Origin: Photobacterium sp. GB-56 | Lineage (GTDB): Bacteria; Pseudomonadota; Gammaproteobacteria; Enterobacterales; Vibrionaceae | Length of the DNA: 64,000 nucleotides | Direction: 5' to 3' | Assembly: GCF_003026105.1 (NCBI RefSeq) | Contig: NZ_PYNW01000006.1 | Span: 62,001-126,000, forward strand | Shown here: in pieces, positions 49,147 to 59,772 of the stretch | Layout: every line of letters starts with the position of its first letter | Position numbering within the stretch: the first letter of the stretch is position 1 | Translations under genes and position numbers: made by a program | The notes under the pieces: generated by a model | Database searches by the model: none | Seen by the model: the letters and a program-made list of their open reading frames with translations, nothing else | What the model was told of the DNA's origin: nothing

Positions 49147-49845
49147 TTGTGCATGGTCTGTTCACTTGCTCATAAATATAAGCCGTTTTATGAATTACAA
49201 ACATTTAAGTATCAAACCCATGATGGTCAAACCGTTGTTGGTGAAGCACGTAATACCATAAATCAACTGTCATCGGATATTAGCCAAGTCAGCGATGTCA
49301 TTGACTCACTGGCAAGTAATACCCAGTCGATTGGTAGTATTTTAGATGTGATCCGTGGGATCTCAGAGCAAACTAACCTACTTTCCCTTAATGCCGCGAT
49401 TGAAGCAGCACGTGCTGGCGAACAAGGACGAGGGGTTGCGGTCGTGGCCGATGAAGTGCGTAATCTTGCTAGTCGTACTGCCGATTCTACCGACGAGATC
49501 CAAGCGATGATCAACCGCCTCCAGCAAGAAGCATCCAATGCAGTGGTTGCGATGGAACAAAGCCGTCAGCTATCTGAAAATGGGGGATCAGCTTCCGATC
49601 AAGCATCTGTTGCTTTAGTGTCGATTTCTGAGCGTATTAGTTTAATTGCCGATATGAATACCCAAGTGGCTACCGCGACAGAAGAGCAGTCAACCGTGGT
49701 ACAAGACATTAATTGTAATATTGAAGAGATAAATGAAACCACTCAGCTAACCGCAGAAACAGCCGCGCAATTAGCTGATTCAAGCCAAGCATTACGTCAA
49801 CTATCACAACGTCTTGATGATATGGTCGGTACCTTTAAGTTGTAA
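49147..49845 (+). pseudogene. methyl-accepting chemotaxis protein remnant, signalling domain only
   Basis: From [15 protein letters not shown] onward the sequence is a normal chemoreceptor signalling domain, with the hairpin tip [38 protein letters not shown] intact (partly quoted: [15 protein letters not shown]). The periplasmic sensor, transmembrane helices, HAMP and first part of the methylation helix are missing, as the usual length is over 500 residues against at most 232 here. The first 28 or so codons before GQTVV look unrelated, and the start is a TTG or ATG without a good ribosome-binding site. A 5'-truncated remnant is likeliest; a short soluble receptor-like protein is the alternative. 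Confidence 0.65.
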
Positions 49846-49884
49846 CCTGAAATAGAAGGTTAGCATTGCTACACAGCAGATAAT

Positions 49885-49912
49885 AAAAAAGCGCCCTTAG
49901 GCGCTTTTTTAT
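49885..49912. terminator. bidirectional terminator between the MCP remnant and lpd
   Basis: AAAAAAGCGC-CCTTAG-GCGCTTTTTT, T-tracts on either strand. Confidence 0.88.
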
Positions 49913-49930
49913 TATCATAACAAGTAGTAA

Positions 49931-51361
49931 TTACTTCTTACGCTTTACCGCTTTTGCATTTGGAAGGTCAGTGATAGAGCCTTCAAATACTTCAGCAGCA
50001 AGACCTACTGATTCGTGTAGTGTTGGGTGAGCGTGGATAGTTAATGCGATATCTTCAGCATCACAACCCATCTCGATCGCTAGACCGATTTCACCAAGTA
50101 GTTCACCACCGTTAGTACCTACGATAGCACCACCGATCACACGGTGCGTGTCTTTGTCGAAGATCATCTTCGTCATACCGTCAGCACAATCAGATGCGAT
50201 AGCACGGCCTGATGCCGCCCATGGGAATGTAGCAACTTCGTAGTTGATGCCTTCCGCTTTCGCTTCTTTCTCAGTCTTACCAACCCACGCAACTTCTGGC
50301 TCAGTGTAAGCAATTGAAGGAATAACTTTAGGATCGAAGTAGTGCTTCTTACCAGAAATAACTTCAGCCGCTACGTGACCTTCATGCACACCTTTGTGAG
50401 CCAACATTGGTTGACCAACAACATCACCAATAGCGTGAATGTGAGCAACATTCGTACGCATTTGCTTATCAACGTTAATAAAGCCACGCTCATCAACATT
50501 GATACCCGCTTTTTCAGCGTCAATCAGTTTACCGTTTGGCACACGACCGATAGCAACAAGAACAGCATCGTAACGAACAGGCTCAGCAGGTGCTTTTTTG
50601 CCTTCCATCGTTACATAAATACCGTCTTCTTTTGCTTCAACAGCTGTTACTTTCGTTTCAAGCATCAGGTTGAATTTCTTCGCGATACGCTTAGTAAATA
50701 CTTTAACGATATCTTTATCCGCAGCTGGGATCACTTGATCGAACATCTCAACAACGTCGATTTGAGAACCTAGCGCGTGGTAAACCGTACCCATTTCAAG
50801 ACCGATGATACCGCCGCCCATAACAAGTAACTTCTCAGGTACTTCTTTAAGCTCTAGCGCATCTGTTGAATCCCAAATACGTGGGTCTTCATGCGGAATG
50901 AATGGTAGTTCGATTGGGCGAGAGCCCGCCGCGATAATCGCGTTATCAAAGTTAACTGTTGTTGGGCCATCTGCGCCTTCAACAACAATGCTGTTAGGGC
51001 CAGTAAATTTACCGTAACCGTTCACAACATTAACTTTACGCATCTTAGCCATACCGCCAAGACCGCCAGTTAGCTGAGTAATTACCTTATCTTTCCACAG
51101 ACGGATCTTATCGATGTCTGTTTGTGGTTCACCAAAAACAACGCCGTGCTCAGCCATTGCTTTTGCTTCTTCGATAACTTTCGCTACGTGAAGTAATGCT
51201 TTTGATGGGATACAACCCACGTTAAGACATACACCACCTAGTGTGTTGAATTTTTCAATTAGAACCGTATCTAGACCTAAGTCAGCGCAACGGAATGCAG
51301 CAGAGTAACCAGCAGGGCCTGAACCCAACACCACTACCTGGGCTTTAATTTCTTTACTCAT
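49931..51361 (-). CDS. lpd: dihydrolipoyl dehydrogenase
   Basis: E3 of the pyruvate and 2-oxoglutarate dehydrogenase complexes, 476 residues. FAD-binding VVVLGSGPAGYSAAFRCADLG, redox disulphide GGVCLNVGCIPSKALLH (Cys pair near 45 and 50), NAD-binding VMGGGIIGLEMG, and the C-terminal catalytic IHAHPTLHESVG (His-Glu pair). It lies 195 bp after aceF, with a long hairpin between, and may have its own promoter as in E. coli because it also serves other complexes. Confidence 0.97.
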   Translation of the reverse strand: MSKEIKAQVVVLGSGPAGYSAAFRCADLGLDTVLIEKFNTLGGVCLNVGCIPSKALLHVAKVIEEAKAMAEHGVVFGEPQTDIDKIRLWKDKVITQLTGGLGGMAKMRKVNVVNGYGKFTGPNSIVVEGADGPTTVNFDNAIIAAGSRPIELPFIPHEDPRIWDSTDALELKEVPEKLLVMGGGIIGLEMGTVYHALGSQIDVVEMFDQVIPAADKDIVKVFTKRIAKKFNLMLETKVTAVEAKEDGIYVTMEGKKAPAEPVRYDAVLVAIGRVPNGKLIDAEKAGINVDERGFINVDKQMRTNVAHIHAIGDVVGQPMLAHKGVHEGHVAAEVISGKKHYFDPKVIPSIAYTEPEVAWVGKTEKEAKAEGINYEVATFPWAASGRAIASDCADGMTKMIFDKDTHRVIGGAIVGTNGGELLGEIGLAIEMGCDAEDIALTIHAHPTLHESVGLAAEVFEGSITDLPNAKAVKRKK

Positions 51362-51503
51362 TATGACCTCGTTGTAAGTCTTATATCCCTAACAAGCTAT
51401 CAGGTAACTTTTACGTATTTGTATACGTTTATCTTTCAGATGGACAACAAGTCTACAGACCTGTTAACAGAGTGAAAAATAAATTACTGCAGCCTGTGAG
51501 CTA

Positions 51504-51547
51504 CACAACAATTCCATGCCTACGCATTGTAGGCATGGCGTTGTGGA
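51504..51547 (-). repeat. long hairpin between aceF and lpd
   Basis: CCATGCCTAC (51514-51523) and GTAGGCATGG (51529-51538) pair perfectly over a 5-nt loop; CACAAC and GTTGTG further out extend the stem after a small internal loop. No T-tract on the minus strand, so it is better read as a processing or mRNA-stabilising element than a full terminator. Confidence 0.65.
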
Positions 51548-51556
51548 TGTGAAACC

Positions 51557-53455
51557 TTAAAGTACTAAACGACGGATGTCTGATAGACAGCCATTTAGGT
51601 AAGTGATGAAGCGCGCACCTTCAGCACCATCAATCACACGGTGATCGTATGATAGTGATAATGGAAGTTGTAGACGCGGTTCGAACTCTTTACCGTTCCA
51701 TACTGGTTTCATTTCAGACTTAGATACACCTAGGATACCTACTTCTGGTGCGTTCACGATTGGTGTGAATGCAGTACCACCTAAGCCACCAAGGCTTGAG
51801 ATAGTGAAACAGCCGCCTTGCATATCAGATGCAGTTAGCTTACCAGCACGTGCTTTCTTAGAAATAGCCATTAGCTCTTCAGATAGCTCGTAGATACCTT
51901 TCTTGTTCACATCTTTAAATACAGGAACAACTAGGCCGTTTGGCGTATCGACTGCGATACCGATGTTCACGTATTTCTTCAGGATCAAGCTCTCGCCATC
52001 GTCAGATAGAGAAGAGTTGAATGAAGGGAATGCTTCAAGTGCTTTAGCAGCCGCTTTCATGATGAACACAAGTGGTGTGATCTTCATGCCAGAGTCTTTC
52101 TTCGCTTCAATCGCGTTTTGCTCTTTACGGAATGCTTCAAGCGCAGTGATATCTGCGTTATCCCACTGTGTAACGTGAGGGATCATTACCCAGTTACGGT
52201 GTAGGTTAGCGCCAGAGATCTTCTTAATGCGAGATAGTGGCTTAACTTCAGTCTCACCAAACTTGCTGAAATCAACTTTCGGCCAAGGTAGTAGACCAAG
52301 CGCTGCGCCATCGCCTTTACCTGACGCAGAAGCTGCTGCACCAGACTCAAGACGCTTAAGTGCATCTTTAACGAAGTTTTGTACGTCTTCTTTAAGAACG
52401 CGGTTCTTACGGCCAGTACCTTTAACTTTCGCAAGGTTAACACCGAACTCACGAGCTAGACGACGAACAACTGGTGATGCGTGTGCGTATTCGTTGTTTT
52501 CAACGAAATCACCTGTTGCAGCAGGCGCTTCAGCTTTTGCTGGAGCCGCCGCAGGTGCTGCTGCAGGAGCAGGCGCTGCCGCTTGAGCTACAGGTGCTGC
52601 ATCAGCAACCGGAGTGCCGGCCACTTCAAATACCATGATTAGTGAGCCAGTAGAAACCTTATCGCCTTCTGCGATCTTGATTTCTTTAACTGTACCAGCG
52701 AATGGTGCAGGCACTTCCATAGAAGCCTTGTCACCTTCAACAGTGATTAGCGATTGCTCTTCTTCCACTGTATCGCCAACAGATACCATGATTTCAGTAA
52801 CTTCTACTTCGTCACCACCGATATCAGGAACGTTAACTTCTTTCGCTGCAGATGCTGCAGGTGCTGCTGGAGCAGGCGCTGCTGCTTGAGCAACAGGTGC
52901 AGAGCCAGCCACCGGAGTGCCGGCCACTTCAAATACCATGATTAAAGAACCAGTAGAAACCTTATCGCCTTCTACAATTTTGATTTCTTTAACAGTACCA
53001 GCGAATGGTGCAGGTACTTCCATAGAAGCCTTGTCACCTTCAACAGTAATTAGAGATTGCTCTTCTTCTACTGTATCGCCAACAGATACCATGATTTCAG
53101 TACATTCAACTTCATCACCACCGATATCTGGAACATGAACTTCTTTCAGTTCAGCCGCTGCTGCTGGAGCTGGAGCAGCAGGCGCTGCTTCAGCCACAGG
53201 AGCAGGTGCAGCTTCAGCTGCACCCTCGGCTTCGAAAATCATGATTAGAGAACCAGTAGAAACCGTGTCGCCTTCAGCAACTTTGATTTCTTTAACGATA
53301 CCCGCTTGAGAAGCAGGAACTTCCATTGAAGCTTTATCGCCTTCAACAGTGATCAGTGATTGCTCTTCTTCAACCTTGTCGCCAACGCTAACAAGAATCT
53401 CAGTTACTTCAACCTCATCCGCACCGATGTCTGGTACATTAATTTCGATTGCCAT
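51557..53455 (-). CDS. aceF: pyruvate dehydrogenase E2, dihydrolipoyl acetyltransferase
   Basis: The E2 core of pyruvate dehydrogenase, 632 residues. Three lipoyl domains (about 1-78, 105-180, 208-283), each with the lipoylated Lys in [12 protein letters not shown], are joined by Ala/Pro-rich linkers. Then comes the E3-binding domain [21 protein letters not shown] (part) and the catalytic domain ending [15 protein letters not shown]. Domains two and three are almost identical in protein and very similar in DNA. It follows aceE by 14 bp. Confidence 0.97.
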   Translation of the reverse strand: MAIEINVPDIGADEVEVTEILVSVGDKVEEEQSLITVEGDKASMEVPASQAGIVKEIKVAEGDTVSTGSLIMIFEAEGAAEAAPAPVAEAAPAAPAPAAAAELKEVHVPDIGGDEVECTEIMVSVGDTVEEEQSLITVEGDKASMEVPAPFAGTVKEIKIVEGDKVSTGSLIMVFEVAGTPVAGSAPVAQAAAPAPAAPAASAAKEVNVPDIGGDEVEVTEIMVSVGDTVEEEQSLITVEGDKASMEVPAPFAGTVKEIKIAEGDKVSTGSLIMVFEVAGTPVADAAPVAQAAAPAPAAAPAAAPAKAEAPAATGDFVENNEYAHASPVVRRLAREFGVNLAKVKGTGRKNRVLKEDVQNFVKDALKRLESGAAASASGKGDGAALGLLPWPKVDFSKFGETEVKPLSRIKKISGANLHRNWVMIPHVTQWDNADITALEAFRKEQNAIEAKKDSGMKITPLVFIMKAAAKALEAFPSFNSSLSDDGESLILKKYVNIGIAVDTPNGLVVPVFKDVNKKGIYELSEELMAISKKARAGKLTASDMQGGCFTISSLGGLGGTAFTPIVNAPEVGILGVSKSEMKPVWNGKEFEPRLQLPLSLSYDHRVIDGAEGARFITYLNGCLSDIRRLVL

Positions 53456-53469
53456 TTTTAATTTGCCTC

Positions 53470-56136
53470 TTATGCGTATAGCGGGTTGATCTTGTCAGCG
53501 TCGATATCGAACTTAGCAATTGCATCTACAACTACAGCGTTATCAATATCGCCACGTTTAGCGAGTTCAGAAAGTGCAGCAACAACAACATAGCCAGCAT
53601 TCACTTCGAAGTGACGACGTAGGTTTGCACGGCTATCAGAACGACCGAAACCATCAGTACCAAGAACCTTGTAAGACTCAGATGGCATGAATGCACGTAC
53701 TTGTTCTGCGTAGTTCTTCATGTAGTCCGTTGCAGCGATTGCAGGCTCAGAACCCATTGCAGTTGTTAGGTAAGGAACCTTCTTCTCTGCAGTTGGGTGA
53801 AGCATGTTGTAACGCTCACAATCTTGACCATCACGAGTTAGTTCGTTGAATGATGTTACAGAGTAAACATCAGACGCTACACCGTACTCTTCACTTAGGA
53901 TCTGTGCCGCTTTACGTACTTCGTTCATGATAGTACCAGAGCTCATTAACTGAACTTTAGACTTATCACCAGCGTGAGACTCAAGCTTGTAAATACCCTT
54001 ACGAATGCCTGCTTCAGCGCCTTCTGGCATTGCTGGCATTGCGTAGTTTTCGTTCATTACTGTTAGGTAGTAGTAAATGTTCTCTTGATTTTCACCGTAC
54101 ATGCGACGAATACCGTCTTGCATGATAACCGCTAGCTCGTAAGCAAACGTTGGATCGTAAGAGATACAGTTAGGTACTGTGTTTGCAAGAATATGACTGT
54201 GGCCATCTTCGTGCTGTAGACCTTCACCGTTCAGTGTTGTACGACCAGCAGTAGCGCCTAGTAGGAAGCCACGTGCTTGTTGGTCACCTGCTAGCCATGC
54301 CATGTCACCAATACGTTGGAAACCGAACATTGAGTAGTAGATGTAGAATGGGATCATTGGAAGATCGTTGGTGCTGTAAGATGTTGCAGCAGCAACCCAA
54401 GATGCCATTGAACCTAGTTCGTTGATACCTTCTTGAAGTACCTGACCAGATGTTGCTTCTTTGTAGAAAGAAACAATGCCTTTATCTTCTGGTGTGTAAG
54501 TTTGGCCATCTGGGTTGTAGATACCAACCTGACGGAACAGACCTTCCATACCGAACGTACGCGCTTCATCACAGATAATTGGCACGATGTTCTTACCGAT
54601 TGCTTTATCTTTAAGAAGAATATTTAGCGCACGAACATAAGCCATAGTGGTTGAAATTTCACGCTTCTGCTCACTTAGTAGTGGCGCAAATGCATCAAGC
54701 TCAGGCACTTTAAATTCTTGAGTAAACTTAGGACTACGCTTAGGTGTGTAACCGTGTAGCGCATCACGACGAGCGTGTAAGTAGTTGTACTCAGCAGAGC
54801 CTTCTTCCAGTTTTAGGTAAGGCAGAGCCTTAAGATCTTCTTCAGAGATAAGATCTTGTAGACCTAGACGATCACGTAAGTATTGAACGTGAGTCATGTC
54901 CATCTTCTTAACACCGTGAGCGATGTTCTTACCTTCAGCCGCTTCACCCATACCGTAACCTTTAACAGTCTTAGCTAGGATCACCGTTGGCTTACCGCTT
55001 GTTTCTTTTGCATTGTTAAATGCTGCAAATAGTTTCGAAGAATCGTGACCACCACGCTTCAGCTCGAAGATTTGCTCATCAGTCATGTCAGAAACAAGTG
55101 CTGCAGTTTCTGGGTACTTACCAAAGAAATGCTCACGTACGTAAGCGCCATCTTTAGATTTGAATGTTTGGTAGTCACCATCGATAGTTTCGTTCATAAG
55201 CTGTAGAAGCTTACCCGTCGTATCTTTTGCTAGTAGTGCATCCCAGTTGTTACCCCAGATCACTTTAACAACGTTCCAACCAGCACCTTTAAATAGACCT
55301 TCAAGCTCTTGAATGATCTTACCGTTACCCATTACTGGGCCGTCTAGACGCTGAAGGTTACAGTTGATTAGGAAACATAGGTTGTCTAGTTTCTCACGCG
55401 CAGCGAAAGAAATAGCACCACGTGATTCTGGCTCATCCATCTCACCATCGCCCAAGAATGCGTATACGCGCTGAGCTGAAGTATCTTTAAGGCCACGACC
55501 TTCTAGGTACTTAAGGAAACGCGCTTGATAGATCGCAGAAATTGGACCTAGGCCCATAGAAACCGTTGGGAACTGCCAGAATTCAGGCATTAGTTTAGGG
55601 TGTGGGTATGAAGGAATACCTTTACCATCAACTTCTTGACGGAAGTTATCTAGCTGCTCTTCAGTTAGACGACCTTCAACAAACGCACGAGAGTAAATTC
55701 CTGGAGAAATGTGGCCTTGGTAGTAAACCAAATCACCGCCATCAACATCGTTAGGCGCACGGAAGAAGTGGTTGAAACATACTTCGTAAAAAGCAGAAGC
55801 AGACTGGTAAGAAGCCATGTGGCCGCCTAAGTCTAAATCTTTCTTAGATGCACGTAGAACGATCATGATTGCGTTCCAACGGATGATAGAACGGATACGA
55901 CGCTCTAATGTTACATCACCTGGATACGCGGGTTCTTGTGCTGCTGGAATTGTGTTGATGTAGTTTGTGTTTACGCCAGTCGGCATATCTACACCATCTA
56001 AACGAGCTTTTTCTAATACTTGCTCAAGTAAGAACTGTGCGCGTTCTACACCTTCTTCACGGACTACTGATTCAAGTGCTTCTAACCAATCTTGAGTTTC
56101 CAGTACATCCACGTCACTTTTCATGACTTCAGACAT
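53470..56136 (-). CDS. aceE: pyruvate dehydrogenase E1 component
   Basis: Homodimeric ThDP-dependent E1 that decarboxylates pyruvate, 888 residues. The thiamine diphosphate motif is [17 protein letters not shown] with NCNLQ (about 228-260), the N-terminal arm [20 protein letters not shown], and active-site QHEDGHSHI near 640. Second gene of the pdhR-aceE-aceF-lpd locus; 72 bp after pdhR, so pyruvate-sensing PdhR control is expected. Confidence 0.97.
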   Translation of the reverse strand: MSEVMKSDVDVLETQDWLEALESVVREEGVERAQFLLEQVLEKARLDGVDMPTGVNTNYINTIPAAQEPAYPGDVTLERRIRSIIRWNAIMIVLRASKKDLDLGGHMASYQSASAFYEVCFNHFFRAPNDVDGGDLVYYQGHISPGIYSRAFVEGRLTEEQLDNFRQEVDGKGIPSYPHPKLMPEFWQFPTVSMGLGPISAIYQARFLKYLEGRGLKDTSAQRVYAFLGDGEMDEPESRGAISFAAREKLDNLCFLINCNLQRLDGPVMGNGKIIQELEGLFKGAGWNVVKVIWGNNWDALLAKDTTGKLLQLMNETIDGDYQTFKSKDGAYVREHFFGKYPETAALVSDMTDEQIFELKRGGHDSSKLFAAFNNAKETSGKPTVILAKTVKGYGMGEAAEGKNIAHGVKKMDMTHVQYLRDRLGLQDLISEEDLKALPYLKLEEGSAEYNYLHARRDALHGYTPKRSPKFTQEFKVPELDAFAPLLSEQKREISTTMAYVRALNILLKDKAIGKNIVPIICDEARTFGMEGLFRQVGIYNPDGQTYTPEDKGIVSFYKEATSGQVLQEGINELGSMASWVAAATSYSTNDLPMIPFYIYYSMFGFQRIGDMAWLAGDQQARGFLLGATAGRTTLNGEGLQHEDGHSHILANTVPNCISYDPTFAYELAVIMQDGIRRMYGENQENIYYYLTVMNENYAMPAMPEGAEAGIRKGIYKLESHAGDKSKVQLMSSGTIMNEVRKAAQILSEEYGVASDVYSVTSFNELTRDGQDCERYNMLHPTAEKKVPYLTTAMGSEPAIAATDYMKNYAEQVRAFMPSESYKVLGTDGFGRSDSRANLRRHFEVNAGYVVVAALSELAKRGDIDNAVVVDAIAKFDIDADKINPLYA

Positions 56137-56208
56137 GCGATCTATCCTTTCGTTGATAATCTACTAACAATGTCGCGACTAGGTCTAACTTCGTTTTTAG
56201 GTATGAAG

Positions 56209-56985
56209 TTAAGACTCTAACCCGTCCTTGCGCTGTTGAATCCGACGAAGAGAGCGTTCACGCCTGCTATCTTCACGCGATAAATCCAACAAGGTTTCCT
56301 CGATGTAAGCCAAATGTGCGTGCGATGCTTCACGGGCCTTTTCAGGCTCACCAGAAACAATCGCCTGCACAATATTAGCTCGGTGCTTTCTTACTTTCTC
56401 CACCACCTCAGGTCGGCGGTTTAGGAGTTCGAAATTTTGTAATACGTTTTGCTCAAGTAGCGGCGCTAAACTACGAATAATATGCAGTAACACCACATTG
56501 TGAGCCGATTCTGTTACCGCAATAAGATATTGCATTACCGCGCTAGCTTCTAAGGGTAAATCCCCTTGTTGCTGCGCGTCTTGAATACGCTGATGACAAT
56601 CGCGAATGCGAACAAAATCTTCTTCGTTACCGCGCAATGCCGCAAAATAAGAGGCTAAGCCTTCTAGTGCATGGCGAGCTTCCAATAAATCTAATTGTGT
56701 TTCCGGATGAGTCGCTAATAGATCCAATAAGGGTTCAGAAAAACTTTGCCATAACTTTTCTTTTACGAATGTTCCGCCGCCTTGGCGACGAGTAAGCAAA
56801 TGCTTTGCTTCTAAACGTTGGATCGCCTCACGAACGGAAGGACGAGAAACATCGAATTGTTTTGCCAACTCTCGCTCTGGAGGTAATTGCTGACCTGGGG
56901 ACAAAATTCCCTCTAAAATCAAGCGCTCCAATTCCTGCTCAATAGCATCAGAAAGCTTTGGTTGTTTAATGCGTTTATAAGTCAT
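56209..56985 (-). CDS. pdhR: pyruvate dehydrogenase complex repressor PdhR
   Basis: GntR/FadR-family regulator of 258 residues: winged helix-turn-helix [24 protein letters not shown] (about 37-60, partly quoted) with the following [14 protein letters not shown] [11 protein letters not shown], and a C-terminal FCD ligand domain with the helical bundle. PdhR represses its operon until pyruvate binds. Two perfect operators are found upstream, at 57040-57056 and 57251-57267. Confidence 0.96.
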   Translation of the reverse strand: MTYKRIKQPKLSDAIEQELERLILEGILSPGQQLPPERELAKQFDVSRPSVREAIQRLEAKHLLTRRQGGGTFVKEKLWQSFSEPLLDLLATHPETQLDLLEARHALEGLASYFAALRGNEEDFVRIRDCHQRIQDAQQQGDLPLEASAVMQYLIAVTESAHNVVLLHIIRSLAPLLEQNVLQNFELLNRRPEVVEKVRKHRANIVQAIVSGEPEKAREASHAHLAYIEETLLDLSREDSRRERSLRRIQQRKDGLES

Positions 56986-57039
56986 TTTTATCGACGCTTC
57001 TTATATTAATCCCGTTTCATAAAGACCGAATCATCGGAT

Positions 57040-57056
57040 AATTGGTATTACCAATT
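57040..57056 (-). promoter_or_regulatory. PdhR operator 1
   Basis: AATTGGTATTACCAATT, a perfect inverted repeat matching the PdhR consensus AATTGGT-N3-ACCAATT, 55 bp before the pdhR start codon. Autoregulation of the operon is expected. Confidence 0.88.
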
Positions 57057-57250
57057 ATTTTACCGGGTGAAAGTTTACAGAAATAAATAAAGATGTCCAC
57101 ACGCAACTTGATTGAAATCATAGAACGAAGTTGGTTTTAACAAAAAATTAAACTTTTGACTTATTAATAAAACATTACATATTCAGAGCTAGAAACAGCC
57201 AAGCAACGAAAAAGGTGATAGGAAGGAATAAAAAGCAGAGTGATTATGAA

Positions 57251-57267
57251 AATTGGTCAGACCAATT
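57251..57267 (-). promoter_or_regulatory. PdhR operator 2
   Basis: AATTGGTCAGACCAATT, again a perfect match, followed 3 bp later by a third half-site ACCAATT (57269-57275). It is 211 bp from operator 1, between ampD and pdhR. The remaining parts of the 330-bp interval 56986-57315 hold no gene. Confidence 0.85.
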
Positions 57268-57315
57268 TGACCAATTTCCATTCGTAAATAAAACTTTAGT
57301 CTAATAACTGCCCTT

Positions 57316-57861
57316 TTAAAGCTGTTTTTTAAACCGTCGCCAATCAAACGATAAACCAGGATCTGTTTTTCGTCCAGGGGCAATAAATTCATGCCCTGTT
57401 ACACGCTCTCGGGTGATAGCGGGATAACGGCTCATCAAAGATTGAGTCAATTTTGTCAGCATTTGATATTGTTCAGAAGTATACGGCAGGTGATCTGTGC
57501 CTTCTAATTCGATGCCAATTGAAAAGTCATTACACTTATCCCGATCATCAAACTTTGATACCCCCGCATGCCAAGCACGCTGATTAAAAGGCACAAACTG
57601 CACTATTTCACCATCTCGGCGTATCAAACAGTGAGCAGAAACACGAAACTGATGAATAATTTCAAAATACGGATCATCTGCAGGGTTTAATTGCCCAGTA
57701 AACAGCTGCTCAATATAAGGACCACCAAATTTACCCGGTGGTAAGCTTATATTATGTACCACCAGCAATGACATCTCGTCATGAGGTCTATTATCACAAA
57801 AAGGGGATGGCACACGCCTTGCTGTCTGTAACCAATGATCATCGTTAATCAATAACGTCAT
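57316..57861 (-). CDS. ampD: 1,6-anhydro-N-acetylmuramyl-L-alanine amidase AmpD
   Basis: Cytosolic zinc amidase that cleaves recycled anhydro-muropeptides and so keeps AmpC-type beta-lactamase regulators off. The 181 residues contain the zinc ligands in LLVVHNISLPPGKFGG (His near 34), TGHEFIAPGRKTDPG (His and Asp near 150-161) and FNQRAWHAG. No ampE follows; the neighbour on that side is pdhR. It is divergent from nadC over 250 bp. Confidence 0.96.
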   Translation of the reverse strand: MTLLINDDHWLQTARRVPSPFCDNRPHDEMSLLVVHNISLPPGKFGGPYIEQLFTGQLNPADDPYFEIIHQFRVSAHCLIRRDGEIVQFVPFNQRAWHAGVSKFDDRDKCNDFSIGIELEGTDHLPYTSEQYQMLTKLTQSLMSRYPAITRERVTGHEFIAPGRKTDPGLSFDWRRFKKQL

Positions 57862-58084
57862 AATCCATCTTCTATTTACGTGTTACTAAAACCAAATTAG
57901 CAGGTAAAGTATCATTAGCTTATATTGAAAAGCCAATTTCCTCTCATCGCTTTTGCCTATCGCAGTAATAGATAGAAACAACCAAATATTTGGTGATTAA
58001 CATTCGATTAACCCGTATTCACTTTATCCCACTCCTTTCTCACGGTATGATTTGCGCCATCATTCGCAGCACTTTTGCTGCTAA

Positions 58085-58999
<915 letters not shown>

Positions 59000-59058
59000 C
59001 GCTACTTTACTATCAATTTTTTGTGACACAAATATTGAACTGGTACCTTAATTTATAA

Positions 59059-59094
59059 AGAAAGAGAAAAATAACCACTAATTTTTCTCTTTCT
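59059..59094 (+). terminator. hairpin after nadC
   Basis: Fourteen perfect pairs, AGAAAGAGAAAAAT with ATTTTTCTCTTTCT, over an 8-nt loop, 60 bp after nadC. Purine/pyrimidine-rich and without a following T-tract. A TTTGTGACACAAA palindrome lies at 59020-59032. The rest of the 319-bp interval to pilA shows no gene. Confidence 0.55.
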
Positions 59095-59318
59095 ACTTCA
59101 CATCTTACTGAATTTTATAAAAATCAAATCTAATTACGAGCGGTTACTCGCTTTGAGCTTTGCAACTTCTGTAACACACAATTTATTTTTACCACCCGTG
59201 CCGAGCTATCCCTTTTTCGTTATTCACTCTAACAATAAAGCCTCTATTCTGAACATAATTCCATTCGCGAATTTATGAAGTTAACTCATTTATTATTTTG
59301 TTACTTAAGGACAGAGAA

Positions 59319-59771
59319 ATGAAAAAACAACAGGGTTTTACTCTTATTGAATTGATGATCGTAGTGGCGATCATTGGTATTTTGTCAGCGTTTGCAGTGC
59401 CTGCCTATCAAGACTATACAAAAAAAGCAACTTTATCAGAATTTCCAAAAGTTGCAGCTTCAACAAAATTAGCTATTGAAGTTTGTGCTCATGAAAAAGC
59501 AGCAGATGGAGCTGACTTCAAAGCGAAATGTATTAATGGGGTCAGTGATGGTATTTCAACCCTAACATTGAATGGTATCACTGTTACAACTGTCGCTGAT
59601 ACTACTGCATCAGGCGCTGTTAACCTTGTAGCAACTGCAGATGCAACTAAATCTCCAATTAAGTCAGGTGAAACCTACGTAATGAAAGGTGCGTATTCAT
59701 CAAACGGAGTTACTTGGACAACATACTGTACGACTGATGGTACTGCTACACAAACTGCATACTGTCCATAA
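59319..59771 (+). CDS. pilA: type IV pilin PilA
   Basis: Major pilin of 150 residues with a short type IVa leader MKKQQG, cleavage before Phe in [21 protein letters not shown] (partly quoted), Glu5 of the mature chain present. The globular domain has four cysteines; the last two, in [17 protein letters not shown], define the D-region loop. The ATG at 59319 follows AAGGACAGAGA; the open frame extends seven codons upstream but the leader makes the choice clear. First of pilABCD. Confidence 0.95.
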   Translation: MKKQQGFTLIELMIVVAIIGILSAFAVPAYQDYTKKATLSEFPKVAASTKLAIEVCAHEKAADGADFKAKCINGVSDGISTLTLNGITVTTVADTTASGAVNLVATADATKSPIKSGETYVMKGAYSSNGVTWTTYCTTDGTATQTAYCP

Positions 59772-59772
59772 C

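Noticed and set aside
52186..53248. Several open frames opposite or across aceF
   Set aside because: They mirror the Ala/Pro-rich lipoyl linkers and have no ribosome-binding sites or family likeness; the aceF frame explains the sequence.
59150..59165. ACGAG-N6-CTCGC as a competence-type (CRP-S) site for pilA
   Set aside because: The half sites do not match TGCGA-N6-TCGCA in spacing or sequence well enough to claim it.
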